This document shows, one piece after another, positions 6,709 to 15,204 of a DNA stretch of 20,943 nucleotides. The notes under the pieces are model-generated. The model was not told the DNA's origin, searched no databases, and saw only the letters and a list, made by a program, of their open reading frames with translations. Every line of letters begins with the position of its first letter. The first letter of the stretch is position 1. Location: positions 1 through 20,943 of the forward strand of contig CAYSAG010000060.1 of NCBI GenBank assembly GCA_964428935.1. Direction: 5' to 3'. Position numbers and translations under genes: made by a program. Source of the stretch: JAADHY01 sp964428935 (GTDB taxonomy: Bacteria; Planctomycetota; Planctomycetia; Planctomycetales; Planctomycetaceae).

Positions 6709-8112
6709 ATGACCGAGCGCAAGACACTCCTTTCGACGCTCTACCACCTGACCGCCCTCGTCACGCCGTTGGTTGTCTTGGGCCTGGGAGTGGCCGGGTT
6801 CTTTTGGCTGGCGAGCTTTCGTCGCGCGCCGGCCCGGGAGGAACGGCACAAGTCGCTTCCGGTGGTCGAGACCGTTCCCGTGCGGCTGCACGACGGCGGG
6901 CTGGACATTGAAACCGACGGGGTCGTCGTTCCCTACCGCGAAATTCAAATTGCCGCGGAAGTGGACGGCCAGGTCGTCTACAAGTCGCCACTGTGTCGGG
7001 CGGGGAAGTTCGTTCGAGCCGACACGCTGCTGCTGTCACTCGACCCGACCGACTACCAAAAGGAAGTCGAACGGTTGAAGGCGGAGCTACGGGAGGCGGA
7101 GGCGTCGCTGAAGGAACTGGACGTCGACCTGCAGAACACGCAAAGCCTGCTGGAAATTGCTCGCGCCGAGCTCGAGCTGCAACGCAAGAACTACGCTCGC
7201 ATGGAGGGACTTTTCGGACGCGGCGTGGCCACCGACGCCGACTTGGACCAAGCCAAAGAGTCGCTGCTGACCGCTCAGTCGAACTACCAGAACTTGGAAA
7301 ACCAGCTTCGAGCCAAACAGACGTCGCGCGAGCGTCTCGTAGCCGCCCGTGACCGCACTCGCTCGCTCCTGCAGAAGGCCCAGTTGGACCTCAAACGCAC
7401 CGAGATTCGAGCGCCGGTGGACGGCGTCGTCGTTCAGGACCTGGTGGAGCAGGGCAGCTTCGTGCGGCGCGGCACGACCGTCGTTCAGTTCGAGGACACG
7501 TCGGCCGTCGAGGTGAAGTGCAGCCTGCGGGTCGAAGAAATGGCGTGGATCTGGGCCGCGGCCAGGCCGAACGCAGACGGACGCACAGGGCCGGCGTCTC
7601 CGTACGAAATTCCTTCGTTGCCGGCCAGCGTCGTCTACACGCTCAACAACCGGCAGTACGTGTGGACGGGACGGCTGTCGCGCTACGAGGGGATCGGCAT
7701 GGACGAGCGGACGCGAATGTTTCCGTGTCGCGTGGTCGTCGACCGGCCGACGGACGTCCGGTTGCTGGAGTCGCCGGACGCTGTGGGACCGGTCGCCGAG
7801 CCGCCTGCGCTGGTCCGAGGCATGTACGTTTCCGTCCACATTCACGTCGACCCGCACGCGACCGTGTTCGAGGTACCGGAGCGGGCTCTGCAGCCCGGCG
7901 ACTGGCTGGGACGAGTGCGCGACGGAAAGCTGAGGATGGTCCACGTCCGAACGGTCGACACGCAGGACGACACGGCACTGGTGCTGGCCCCACAAGACGC
8001 GTTGCGGCCGACCGACCGAGTCGTCGTCTCGGCCATGGGGTTCGTGGTCGACACACCGCTGGCCTACACGGCCGACGGAATTCCGATTCAGGAACAACGG
8101 GCTGAACCATGA
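6709..8112 (+). CDS. RND efflux periplasmic adaptor (membrane fusion protein, HlyD/AcrA type)
   Basis: A 467-residue adaptor linking an inner-membrane RND pump to an outer-membrane channel. An N-terminal membrane anchor (TALVTPLVVLGLGVAGFFWLA, about residues 15-35) has no lipobox. Half a lipoyl domain follows (near 80-112), then a long alpha-helical coiled-coil hairpin (about 118-227, with RAELELQRKNYARMEGLFGRGVATDADLDQA at its turn). The second lipoyl half has the family motif LKRTEIRAPVDGVVVQDLVEQGSFV (about 228-252), and beta-barrel and membrane-proximal parts come last. A GTG at 6664 would add 15 residues. I prefer the ATG because it opens directly onto a normal cytoplasmic stub and anchor, although neither start has a good ribosome binding site. 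The stop overlaps the permease start by four bases (ATGA), showing translational coupling. Confidence 0.93.
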   Translation: MTERKTLLSTLYHLTALVTPLVVLGLGVAGFFWLASFRRAPAREERHKSLPVVETVPVRLHDGGLDIETDGVVVPYREIQIAAEVDGQVVYKSPLCRAGKFVRADTLLLSLDPTDYQKEVERLKAELREAEASLKELDVDLQNTQSLLEIARAELELQRKNYARMEGLFGRGVATDADLDQAKESLLTAQSNYQNLENQLRAKQTSRERLVAARDRTRSLLQKAQLDLKRTEIRAPVDGVVVQDLVEQGSFVRRGTTVVQFEDTSAVEVKCSLRVEEMAWIWAAARPNADGRTGPASPYEIPSLPASVVYTLNNRQYVWTGRLSRYEGIGMDERTRMFPCRVVVDRPTDVRLLESPDAVGPVAEPPALVRGMYVSVHIHVDPHATVFEVPERALQPGDWLGRVRDGKLRMVHVRTVDTQDDTALVLAPQDALRPTDRVVVSAMGFVVDTPLAYTADGIPIQEQRAEP

Positions 8113-11100
8113 AAGGCGTCTTCCGCTGGGCCATTCGAAACACGCCAGCGATGAACACGTTGCTGGTCGGCGTGTTGGTAGTCGGCCTTTACAGCTTGGT
8201 GAACTTGCGGCGGGAAGTGTTTCCTGAGTTCAAGCTGGAAGTGATCAAGGTCAGCGTGCCCTACCCCGGGGCGACGCCGGCCGAAGTCGAAGAAGGCATC
8301 TGCCAAAAGATTGAAGAGGCGGTCCATTCGATTGCCGGCATCAAGAAAATCAACTCCGTCGCCGCCGAAGGCATGGGAACGGTCGTGCTCGAGCTCGAAT
8401 CTTCGGCCGACCCGCTGAAGCTGCTCAACGAAGTCCGCTCCGAAGTCGACCGGATTTCCACTTTTCCGGAACTGGCCGAGGACCCGCAGGTCAAGCAAAT
8501 GACCATTCGGCGTCCGGCCATTCGAGTGGGCGTGCTGGGACCGGACGACACGAGTCTGCGAGCGGAACTGGCTCTGCGCGACCTGGCCGAACAGATTCGC
8601 GACGAAATCTTGCTGCTGCCCTCGGTCTCTCAGGCCGAGCTGGTCGGCGTGCGGCCGTACCAGATTGATGTCGAGATTTCCGAAGCCACGCTGCGCAAGT
8701 ACGGCCTGACGTTGCGACAAGTGGCCGACACGATTCGGCGGCAGAACGTGGAGCTGCCTGGAGGCACGCTGCGGTCGGAGTCGCAAGAAATCCTGCTGCG
8801 GGGAAAGAACAAGGGACTGACGGGAAAAGAAATCGCCCAGCTGCCCCTGCTGACCCAGCCGGACGGCGTCGTCTTAACCGTCGGCGACCTGGGAACGGTT
8901 CGAGACGGACTGGCCGACGTCACAGCCATCAGCCGCATTAATGGCCGGCCGGCCGTGGCCATCGAAATTACGAAGACCGAGACCGAAGACTTGCTGGCCA
9001 TTACCCGGGAGGTGAAGGAGTACGTGGCTCGCCGTCCCATGCCGCCCGGCTACGAACTGGTCACCTGGGACGACATTTCGGTCATGGTCCGTGACCGACT
9101 GAGTTTGCTCGCTCGAAACGGCCTGCAGGGCCTGTTGGTCGTGCTGTTCTTCCTGACGGTCTTCCTGGAAATCCGACTGGCCTTTTGGGTGGCGCTGGGC
9201 ATTCCCGTGGCCATGCTGGGAGCGTGCGCGGCCTTCTACGGCATGGACCAGAGCTTGAACATGCTGTCGATGTTCGCCTTCATCATGGCTCTGGGCATCT
9301 TGGTCGACGACGGCATTGTCATCGGCGAGAACGTTTACGCGCACCGCGAGATGGGTAAGACCCTGGTCGACGCGGCCGTCGACGGCACGCACGAAGTGTT
9401 GCCGTCCGTCTTCGCTTCAGTGACCACCACCATCATCGCCTTCGGGCCGCTCCTGTTTGTCCCAGGCGTAATGGGCAAGTTCATTCGGATCATGCCCATT
9501 GGCGTGATCACGATGCTGGTGGTCTCGCTGCTGGAAGCGATGTTCGTCCTGCCCTGTCACTTGGCTCACGGACCGGACGGACGACGGCGGCGCCGCAGCC
9601 GAGCGGCCCGGGTGTGGGGACTCGTGTGGCGAGTGGGCGTGGTTGGTCTGGCGGTCGTCGGCCTGGCCGTTCTGAAGCGGATTCCGTTGCCGTTCGAGGT
9701 GACTTGGAAGCTCTGGGCCCTGCTGGTCGCCTTAGCCCTGCTGCCGTCGCTGGCTTACCCGTTCCACTTCATCGAACAGGGAACGGCGTGGGTCAACCGC
9801 GTGGCCAACCGGGCGTTGAGCTATTTCATCGAACGCCTCTACACGCCGGTGCTCAGGCTGACCATCCGCTGGCCGACGCTGACGGTCTGCACGGGGCTGG
9901 CCGTCTTGCTGCTGGGACTGGGGGTGGTCGCGGGAGGTGTGGTGCCGTTCGTCCCCTTCCCCAAACTGGACGCCAACACCATTCAGGCGACGATCTACTA
10001 CCCGGACGGTACGCCGGAGTCGGTGACCGACCGGGCCACGCAGATTCTGGAGCAAGCCATTCGCGACGTGGACCGGCGCTACCGCCAGGCCGGAATGCCC
10101 ATCATTGTGCTCGTCCACCGAATGGTTGGCCAAATCGGAGGGGTCGCGAACCGAACCACGAACGAGCCGGCTCAGGGGAGCCACAGCGGACGCGTCCAGG
10201 TCGAAATTGTCCCGCCCGACCAGCGCACGGTGACCAGCGAAGAAATCATCCAGCAATGGCGGCAGCGAGCTCATGAGCTGGCGAAAGGTTTTCCGGGGGC
10301 CGAGAGCGTCAAGTTCGAAGCGGCAGCCATCGGCCCTGGCGGCCCGGCAATCGAGTTTCGGTTGTTGGGGCGGCCCGACCAGATGAAAGCTCTGGAAGAA
10401 GCCGTCGAGCGGTGCAAGGCCTTTCTCGCCCAGTTCCCCGGCGTCTACGACATCGAAGACGACGCTCGGCCCGGCAAGTGGGAGTACCAATTCCGAGTCA
10501 AAGAGGAAGCGAAGGCGCTGGGAATCACGACGGCCGACCTGGCGGAGGCGGTTCGTGCCGCCTACTACGGCGAAGAGGTCATGCGGCTTCAGCGAGGACG
10601 CCACGAAGTCAAGTTGATGGTCCGGTACCCGCCCGACGAGCGCCGGTCGGTCCGTCACCTGGAGAACATGCGGATTCGAATCGGCGGGGTGGAGCGTCCG
10701 ATTACCGAAGTGGCGGACATTACGGTCACGCGCGGCTACTCGCAAATCATTCGGCTGGACCAACGGCGGTCAATCACCATTACGGCCGACGTCGACGAGA
10801 CGGTCACGAACTCCCAAAGAATCGTCCGGCAACTGAAGACTCAATTCCTGCCGCAACTTTTGTCGGACCCTCGGTTCGACGGAATCCTCGTGCGGTGGGG
10901 CGGCACGCAAGAGGAGACGGCCGAATCCATCTCCGGACTGATCACCGGCTTGATGATCGCCCTGGTGCTGATGTTTGCCTTGCTGACGCTCGAATTCGAA
11001 TCGTACGCTCAGCCTCTGCTCATCCTTGCCATCATTCCGTTCGGAATCATTGGAGCCATCGTTGGACACCTGATCATGGGACTGCCCCTGACGTTGTTCA

Positions 11101-11516
11101 GCCTTTTCGGGCTGGTCGCTCTGACCGGCGTCGTCGTCAACGACTCGATCGTGCTGATCGACTTCATCAACCACCGCCTGCGCGACGGCATGGGGCTGTA
11201 CGACGCGCTGGTCGACGCTGGCCAGCGTCGCTTCCGGCCGGTCTTGCTGACCTCCGTGACCACCGTCGGCGGCTTGGCTCCGCTGCTGCTCGAGAAGTCC
11301 TTCCAGGCTCAGGTCCTGATCCCCATGGCCACCAGCCTGAGCTTCGGTCTGATGTTTACCACCGTCCTGGTTCTGCTGCTGGTGCCGTCTTTCTACGCCA
11401 TCTACGCTCGAGTGGTCGGCCTGGACGGTTCCGAGGACCTCCGGCGCGCGCTGCCTTCCCGGGCCGAACCCGCCCTCCAGCCGGACCGTGGCCGCACGGA
11501 AGTCGCCGTGGGCTGA
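8109..11516 (+). CDS. RND efflux transporter permease subunit (AcrB/MdtB-like)
   Basis: A 1135-residue proton-driven inner-membrane pump. It has the RND layout: TM1 (about residues 13-31), a first periplasmic loop with the porter motifs SVPYPGATPAEVEEGI and VRPYQIDVEIS, TM2-6, a second loop, and TM8-12. TM4 carries the proton-relay pair Asp400-Asp401 in GILVDDGIVIGEN, matching AcrB Asp407/408. TM10 has GVVVNDSIVLIDFIN, with Asn-Asp where AcrB has Lys940-Asn. Between TM6 and TM7 lies an insert of extra length (about 485-575) with an Arg-rich patch and two additional hydrophobic stretches (502-522 and 534-554). The drug/multidrug (HAE) type fits better than metal pumps, since CusA methionine relays are not evident. 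The ATG overlaps the adaptor stop. No outer-membrane channel gene follows; that partner is presumably encoded elsewhere. Confidence 0.95.
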   Translation: MKGVFRWAIRNTPAMNTLLVGVLVVGLYSLVNLRREVFPEFKLEVIKVSVPYPGATPAEVEEGICQKIEEAVHSIAGIKKINSVAAEGMGTVVLELESSADPLKLLNEVRSEVDRISTFPELAEDPQVKQMTIRRPAIRVGVLGPDDTSLRAELALRDLAEQIRDEILLLPSVSQAELVGVRPYQIDVEISEATLRKYGLTLRQVADTIRRQNVELPGGTLRSESQEILLRGKNKGLTGKEIAQLPLLTQPDGVVLTVGDLGTVRDGLADVTAISRINGRPAVAIEITKTETEDLLAITREVKEYVARRPMPPGYELVTWDDISVMVRDRLSLLARNGLQGLLVVLFFLTVFLEIRLAFWVALGIPVAMLGACAAFYGMDQSLNMLSMFAFIMALGILVDDGIVIGENVYAHREMGKTLVDAAVDGTHEVLPSVFASVTTTIIAFGPLLFVPGVMGKFIRIMPIGVITMLVVSLLEAMFVLPCHLAHGPDGRRRRRSRAARVWGLVWRVGVVGLAVVGLAVLKRIPLPFEVTWKLWALLVALALLPSLAYPFHFIEQGTAWVNRVANRALSYFIERLYTPVLRLTIRWPTLTVCTGLAVLLLGLGVVAGGVVPFVPFPKLDANTIQATIYYPDGTPESVTDRATQILEQAIRDVDRRYRQAGMPIIVLVHRMVGQIGGVANRTTNEPAQGSHSGRVQVEIVPPDQRTVTSEEIIQQWRQRAHELAKGFPGAESVKFEAAAIGPGGPAIEFRLLGRPDQMKALEEAVERCKAFLAQFPGVYDIEDDARPGKWEYQFRVKEEAKALGITTADLAEAVRAAYYGEEVMRLQRGRHEVKLMVRYPPDERRSVRHLENMRIRIGGVERPITEVADITVTRGYSQIIRLDQRRSITITADVDETVTNSQRIVRQLKTQFLPQLLSDPRFDGILVRWGGTQEETAESISGLITGLMIALVLMFALLTLEFESYAQPLLILAIIPFGIIGAIVGHLIMGLPLTLFSLFGLVALTGVVVNDSIVLIDFINHRLRDGMGLYDALVDAGQRRFRPVLLTSVTTVGGLAPLLLEKSFQAQVLIPMATSLSFGLMFTTVLVLLLVPSFYAIYARVVGLDGSEDLRRALPSRAEPALQPDRGRTEVAVG

Positions 11517-11525
11517 AAACGGCGA

Positions 11526-11552
11526 CCGGGCGGTGGAAGCTCGACCGCCCGG
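11526..11552. terminator. Hairpin between convergent genes, likely bidirectional terminator
   Basis: Perfect nine-base arms CCGGGCGGT (11526-11534) and ACCGCCCGG (11544-11552) enclose a nine-base loop, ten bases after the permease stop and about 50 bases after the convergent DUF6485-like stop. On the - strand a TTTT follows six bases later; on the + strand there is no T-run. It is probably more effective for the leftward transcript. Confidence 0.5.
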
Positions 11553-11601
11553 CCAGTCGGTCCGTTGCCAGTTACTTTCGGCGCCCGGTCTCGCCGCCTC
11601 T

Positions 11602-11805
11602 TCAAACCGCGCCGCTGCTCACCAAACGGGCGAAATGCTCGAAGGACCGGTCGTACGTTCTCTCGGCCTCGTCGGGAAAACAGCAAGCCGGCAACTGCCG
11701 CTTTTGCAAGTGGTAGCTCAGGCAGTCGCAACAAATGCCCTTTCGCGGACAAGGCTCGTAGCTGCAGTTACACCGTCGTCTGTTCTGGTCTTGCTTGCAT
11801 TCCAT
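11602..11805 (-). CDS. Small Cys-rich DUF6485-like protein
   Basis: A 67-residue protein with nine cysteines (3, 12, 14, 19, 25, 26, 28, 41, 42). The MECK...CNCSYEPCPRKGICCDCLSYH...LPACCFP...TYDRSFEHFARL pattern matches the DUF6485 family as I remember it, a short Cys-rich family of unknown function spread across anaerobic and other bacteria. The cysteines suggest one or more zinc or iron-sulfur sites; this is inference. The start is firm, with a GGAGGGA site seven bases upstream. It has no signal peptide, stands alone, and converges on the RND operon with a hairpin between. A T-rich pocket lies just upstream on its strand (around 11830-11836), but I could not assign clear promoter boxes. Confidence 0.85.
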   Translation of the reverse strand: MECKQDQNRRRCNCSYEPCPRKGICCDCLSYHLQKRQLPACCFPDEAERTYDRSFEHFARLVSSGAV

Positions 11806-12051
11806 CGTTGCTCCCTCCTCTGACCGTCACAAAAAAGTCGCCTCTCTCAACTTGGCCTGTCTTGCTGACCGGACTTGGCGGTCAAAGCAAACCGGTCCGC
11901 AGCGGTCACGCCCGGGCCGGCCGGTTGGCCGGCGGCGGAGCCCGCTCGACGGTGCGCCGACCGAGGGTCTGGCTTCTGTTTTCGGGCTGCTTCTAATCGC
12001 AGGCGCCGCCGAGTGCCTTTCGCGCCTGGCCGACCGAGCACCGTCGGCTGG

Positions 12052-12672
12052 TCAACCGCCGCGGCGGTAAATCTCCATCAGCAAGTCCTGGACGCTCTTG
12101 AACCGCTTGCCGGTCGAAGCGACTTCGTCGATTTTCTGTCGAGCTTCCGATGGGCTGTGGCCCAAACTGACCAAGGCTTCGTACCCTTCCGCGAACACGT
12201 CCGGACTCGTTGTCTCCTGGCTTGGCAAATGTTTGGTCACCATTAGAGCAAACTTGGCCATTTTGCGGCGCAACTTCGCCACAATCCGCTCCGCCATGGA
12301 CGGACCGATTCCCGGCAGCGCGCTCAGTTCGTCGACGCGTTGTTCCTCGATGGCTCGCGCAACTTCCCGCACCGGCCGCACAATGGCCCGCAAGGCCTTT
12401 TTGACGCCCAGACCGTCTACCGAGCAAATCAGCTCGAAAAACTCACGTTCCGCGTCGCTCATGAAGCCGATCATTCTCGGCGTCAGTCTGCCCTTTTGCG
12501 GGTTTCCTTCCAGGTACTCGATCGTCTTCAAGCTGACTTCTTTGCCCACCAGGGGCTGAAGCTGCCGGCGGACGAAGTCGGGCACCAGCACCGAGTACTC
12601 GAACGGTCCCACCTCCAGGACGGCCTCGGTCTCGTTCAGTGCCACCAACTTGCCGGTGATTCGTGTAATCAC
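12052..12672 (-). CDS. ruvA: Holliday junction branch migration protein RuvA
   Basis: A 206-residue DNA-binding subunit of the RuvAB branch migration machine. The N-terminal OB-fold is MITRITGKLVALNETEAVLEVGPFEYSVLVP. Two helix-hairpin-helix motifs follow: FFELICSVDGLGVKKALRAI (about 78-97) and LSALPGIGPSMAERIVAKLRRK (116-137). The C-terminal domain III that contacts RuvB ends in EGYEALVSLGHSPSEARQKIDEV...VQDLLMEIYRR. The loop EYLEGNPQKGRLTPRMIGF replaces the shorter REDAxxLYGF-type segment of E. coli RuvA; I recall this variant from planctomycetes. The open frame extends upstream to 12948, but the GTG here is right because RuvA always begins at the MITRI-type segment; a weak AAGAAGA lies just before it. 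It is the last gene of the ispF-cysS-ruvC-ruvA series; ruvB is not adjacent. Confidence 0.95.
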   Translation of the reverse strand: MITRITGKLVALNETEAVLEVGPFEYSVLVPDFVRRQLQPLVGKEVSLKTIEYLEGNPQKGRLTPRMIGFMSDAEREFFELICSVDGLGVKKALRAIVRPVREVARAIEEQRVDELSALPGIGPSMAERIVAKLRRKMAKFALMVTKHLPSQETTSPDVFAEGYEALVSLGHSPSEARQKIDEVASTGKRFKSVQDLLMEIYRRGG

Positions 12673-12908
12673 TCTTCTTCGGCCTCGTTGTTGTCTTGAG
12701 CCTTCTCTTGTCAGGGCCTCGCGTGCCGCACCAGCGCGGCCGCTTCGTGCCGACCGCTTCTCGCACGGCTTCGGCCGCGGTCGGCGGACCGCGCCGGCTC
12801 GCTCCACAGGTTCGGCCGTACGCCAAAGCAACACGCCGCTCTTCCGCCTCGGCCCGCTTCGGCTTCGTGTCGCCGAATGGGACGGGGCCAGCGACGGAGG
12901 CGGGTCCG

Positions 12909-13424
12909 TCACAGCAGGCGCTGTGCCGGCAGTGTGTGGTAGTGACACAGGACCACGGCGCAGGCGTCGGCCACGTCGTGCGGCTCCGGCACCTCGCTCA
13001 GCCCCAGCTCGCTGCGAATCGCGTACTGAATCTGCTCCTTCGTGGCTCGCCCGCTGCCGGTCAAAATGCGCTTCACCTGTGTCGGCGTGTAGTGGACGAC
13101 CGCCACGCCCGCCTCAATAGCCGTCGTCAGGATGGCTCCCCGCACGTGAGCGACCAGCAGGGCGGACTTGGGGTTCCGGACCAGCGAGAAAACCTGCTCG
13201 ATGGCCAGCGTGTCCGGCCGGTACTCCTCCAGCAGTTCGCGAATCCCGACGGCCATTTCGTGGACCCGCTCAGCCAACGAGTCGCTTCGGCACGACCGCA
13301 CCACGCCTCCTTCCAACAGAACCGGTCCGGAAGCCGACCGTTCCACCACGGCGTAGCCCGTTCTCTGTAGTCCCGGGTCGACGCCAATGTAGCGGTCGCC
13401 GTTCTGTGCGCCCGTGCCGCTCAC
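12909..13424 (-). CDS. ruvC: Crossover junction endodeoxyribonuclease RuvC
   Basis: A 171-residue Holliday junction resolvase of the RNase H fold. It shows the four catalytic acidic residues: Asp16 (RYIGVDPGLQRTGYAV), Glu76 (LAIEQVF), and Asp150 and Asp153 (PHDVADACAVVLCH). FSLVRNPKSALLVAHVRGAI and the YTPTQVKRILTGSGRATKEQIQ segment are standard. The open frame continues upstream to 13586 with Arg-rich sequence. I chose the third of three adjacent candidate codons (GTG-TTG-GTG) because AGGGGG lies at a proper distance from it. The gene sits 115 bases downstream of cysS and 236 bases upstream of ruvA on the same strand, in a probable operon, and acts with RuvAB on recombination intermediates. 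Confidence 0.95.
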   Translation of the reverse strand: MSGTGAQNGDRYIGVDPGLQRTGYAVVERSASGPVLLEGGVVRSCRSDSLAERVHEMAVGIRELLEEYRPDTLAIEQVFSLVRNPKSALLVAHVRGAILTTAIEAGVAVVHYTPTQVKRILTGSGRATKEQIQYAIRSELGLSEVPEPHDVADACAVVLCHYHTLPAQRLL

Positions 13425-13539
13425 CAACACCCCCCTGATTCGTTCACCGGGCCGACGCCGCAGCCGTCTGGCGGGAATCTGTCCCCAGCCGGCCACGTCT
13501 TGCGTTTTTCGTCGTCTGCTTTCTTGCGTCGGTGAACAG

Positions 13540-15093
13540 TCAGGACCGACGCCAGACCGTGCCGTCCGGTCGGTCCTCCAGCACAATGTTGAGTTGACCG
13601 AGTCGGTCGCGAATCTTGTCGGCCGTCTCGAAGTCCTTTTTCTTGCGAGCGTCGCTGCGAACCTCGACCAACAGGTCGATCAATTGCTTGACCAGCGTGT
13701 CGTCTGCGCCGGACGGCTTCTCGACCGGTCGTCGGAACACGCCCAAAATGTTGGCCAACTCTTTGAACTGCCGCACGGCGGTCTGGAACGCTTCCACAGC
13801 CGCCGCGTCCGACTTTCCCGGACCGTCCAGCTGGTGCTGATTCACAAAGGCGTTGATGCAACGGCGCATTTCGAACAACGTTCCGACGGCTCCGCCCGTG
13901 TTGAAGTCGTCGTCCATGGCTTCGAGGAACCGTTCCCGCAACTGCCGCAGCGGCTCCATCAGCTCGGCCGGTTCCGCCGGCAAGGGAGCCGACTCGTCTC
14001 GACGGCTGGCCACCGGCAGGGCGTAGAAGTCTTTGCCCGTAACCCGGCCGTACGTTTCAATCAGCCGGTAGAAGCCTTCGACGCTGCGAGCCACCTCGGC
14101 GATTCGTTCCTCGCTGAAAATAATCGGGCTTCGGTAATGCGTCGAAAGAATGAAAAAGCGAATCACCTCCGGCGGGTAAACCTTGAACAGCTCCTTGACC
14201 GACTGAGCTCCTTTCGAGCCAGCCAGCTTGTTGGCTTCTTGAGCCAGCCGCTCGTCGGTCAAGTCGCCGTGCCGGTCGTGAGCTCCGCCGACTTTGGCCG
14301 CTCCAGGCGCCTGCATCAAACCGTTGTGCAACCAGTACCGGACGAACGGCTTTCCGGTGTACGACTCGGACTGAGCCAACTCGTTTTCGTGGTGCGGGAA
14401 CATCAAGTCGAGTCCGCCGCCGTGAATGTCGAGCGTTTCGCCCAGGTACTTCATGCTCATGACCGAACACTCGATGTGCCAGCCAGGGCGGCCCGGGCCC
14501 CAGGGGCTGTCCCAGGCCGGCTCACCGGGCTTCGACTTTTTCCACAGAGCAAAGTCGGCTGGGTTTCGTTTGCGCTCGTTCGCTTCGACCCTCGCCCCGG
14601 CCAGCATTTCTTCGACGCTGCGCCGACTCAGCTTCCCGTAGTCCTCGTCCTTCGACACTTCGAAGTACACGTCGCCGTCCAGCTCGTACGCATACCCCTT
14701 CTCGATCAGCCCTTGAATCATCTGCTGCATGTCGCGAATGTGCTCGGTGGCTCGCGGGAAATGGTCCACCGAGTCCACCCCCATCCGTTCCAGGTTCTCG
14801 AAGTAGTCTTCGGTCATTTGCCGGGCCAAGTCTTCGATCGTCATGCCCCGTTCGCGAGCCCGGTTAATGATCTTGTCGTCGACGTCCGTAATGTTGATCA
14901 CGAAAGTGACGTCGTAGCCCAAGTACTGAAGGTACCGCTTGATCGTGTCGAAGATGACCGGGCCGACCATGTGCCCGATGTGAGCGGGCTTGTAGACGGT
15001 CGGACCGCACAGGTACATGCCGACCTTGCCCGAAACAACCGGCTGAAACTCCTCCTTGGTTCGGCTCAGTGTGTTGTAGACTCGAAGAGTCAT
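13540..15093 (-). CDS. cysS: Cysteinyl-tRNA synthetase with altered KMSKS loop
   Basis: A 517-residue class I synthetase charging tRNA-Cys in the cytoplasm, longer than the E. coli enzyme (461). The zinc/substrate site is intact: Cys29 (MYLCGPTVY), GWHIECSVMSMKYLG and DIHGGGLDLMFPHHENELAQSES. The HIGH motif is HIGH (38-41). After WLHNGLMQ comes an insert (APGAAKVGGAHDRHGDLTDERLAQEA) and then K289-L-A-G-S-K-G-A where most enzymes have KMSKSLGN, so the second lysine of KMSKS is glycine. FFILSTHYRSPI and the C-terminal anticodon-binding part with KKKDFETADKIRDRL (the usual DYxxADxIRDxL) are normal. The start is firm. Otherwise it looks functional, and no second cysS is in the window. It lies between ispF and ruvC in a probable operon. 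Confidence 0.96.
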   Translation of the reverse strand: MTLRVYNTLSRTKEEFQPVVSGKVGMYLCGPTVYKPAHIGHMVGPVIFDTIKRYLQYLGYDVTFVINITDVDDKIINRARERGMTIEDLARQMTEDYFENLERMGVDSVDHFPRATEHIRDMQQMIQGLIEKGYAYELDGDVYFEVSKDEDYGKLSRRSVEEMLAGARVEANERKRNPADFALWKKSKPGEPAWDSPWGPGRPGWHIECSVMSMKYLGETLDIHGGGLDLMFPHHENELAQSESYTGKPFVRYWLHNGLMQAPGAAKVGGAHDRHGDLTDERLAQEANKLAGSKGAQSVKELFKVYPPEVIRFFILSTHYRSPIIFSEERIAEVARSVEGFYRLIETYGRVTGKDFYALPVASRRDESAPLPAEPAELMEPLRQLRERFLEAMDDDFNTGGAVGTLFEMRRCINAFVNQHQLDGPGKSDAAAVEAFQTAVRQFKELANILGVFRRPVEKPSGADDTLVKQLIDLLVEVRSDARKKKDFETADKIRDRLGQLNIVLEDRPDGTVWRRS

Positions 15094-15204
15094 GGCCTTC
15101 GCCCTTCCCTCTTTCTGCTGGTCGGAAGCTGGCGGAGTCGGCGGTGACGTCGGGCGGCCGAGCGGGTCGTGTCGGCGACCACCCGGACGTGTCGTTGAGC
15201 TGCG

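Noticed and set aside
12673..12948. N-terminal extension of RuvA
   Set aside because: RuvA begins at the MITRI segment; the extension is Arg/Ala/Pro-rich and leaves the family length far behind.
13425..13586. N-terminal extension of RuvC
   Set aside because: Arg-rich sequence without homology, and a good ribosome binding site serves the GTG at 13424.
13414..15147. 577-codon rightward frame opposite cysS
   Set aside because: Antisense shadow of cysS created by GC-rich codon usage; His/Val/Arg-rich with no family resemblance.
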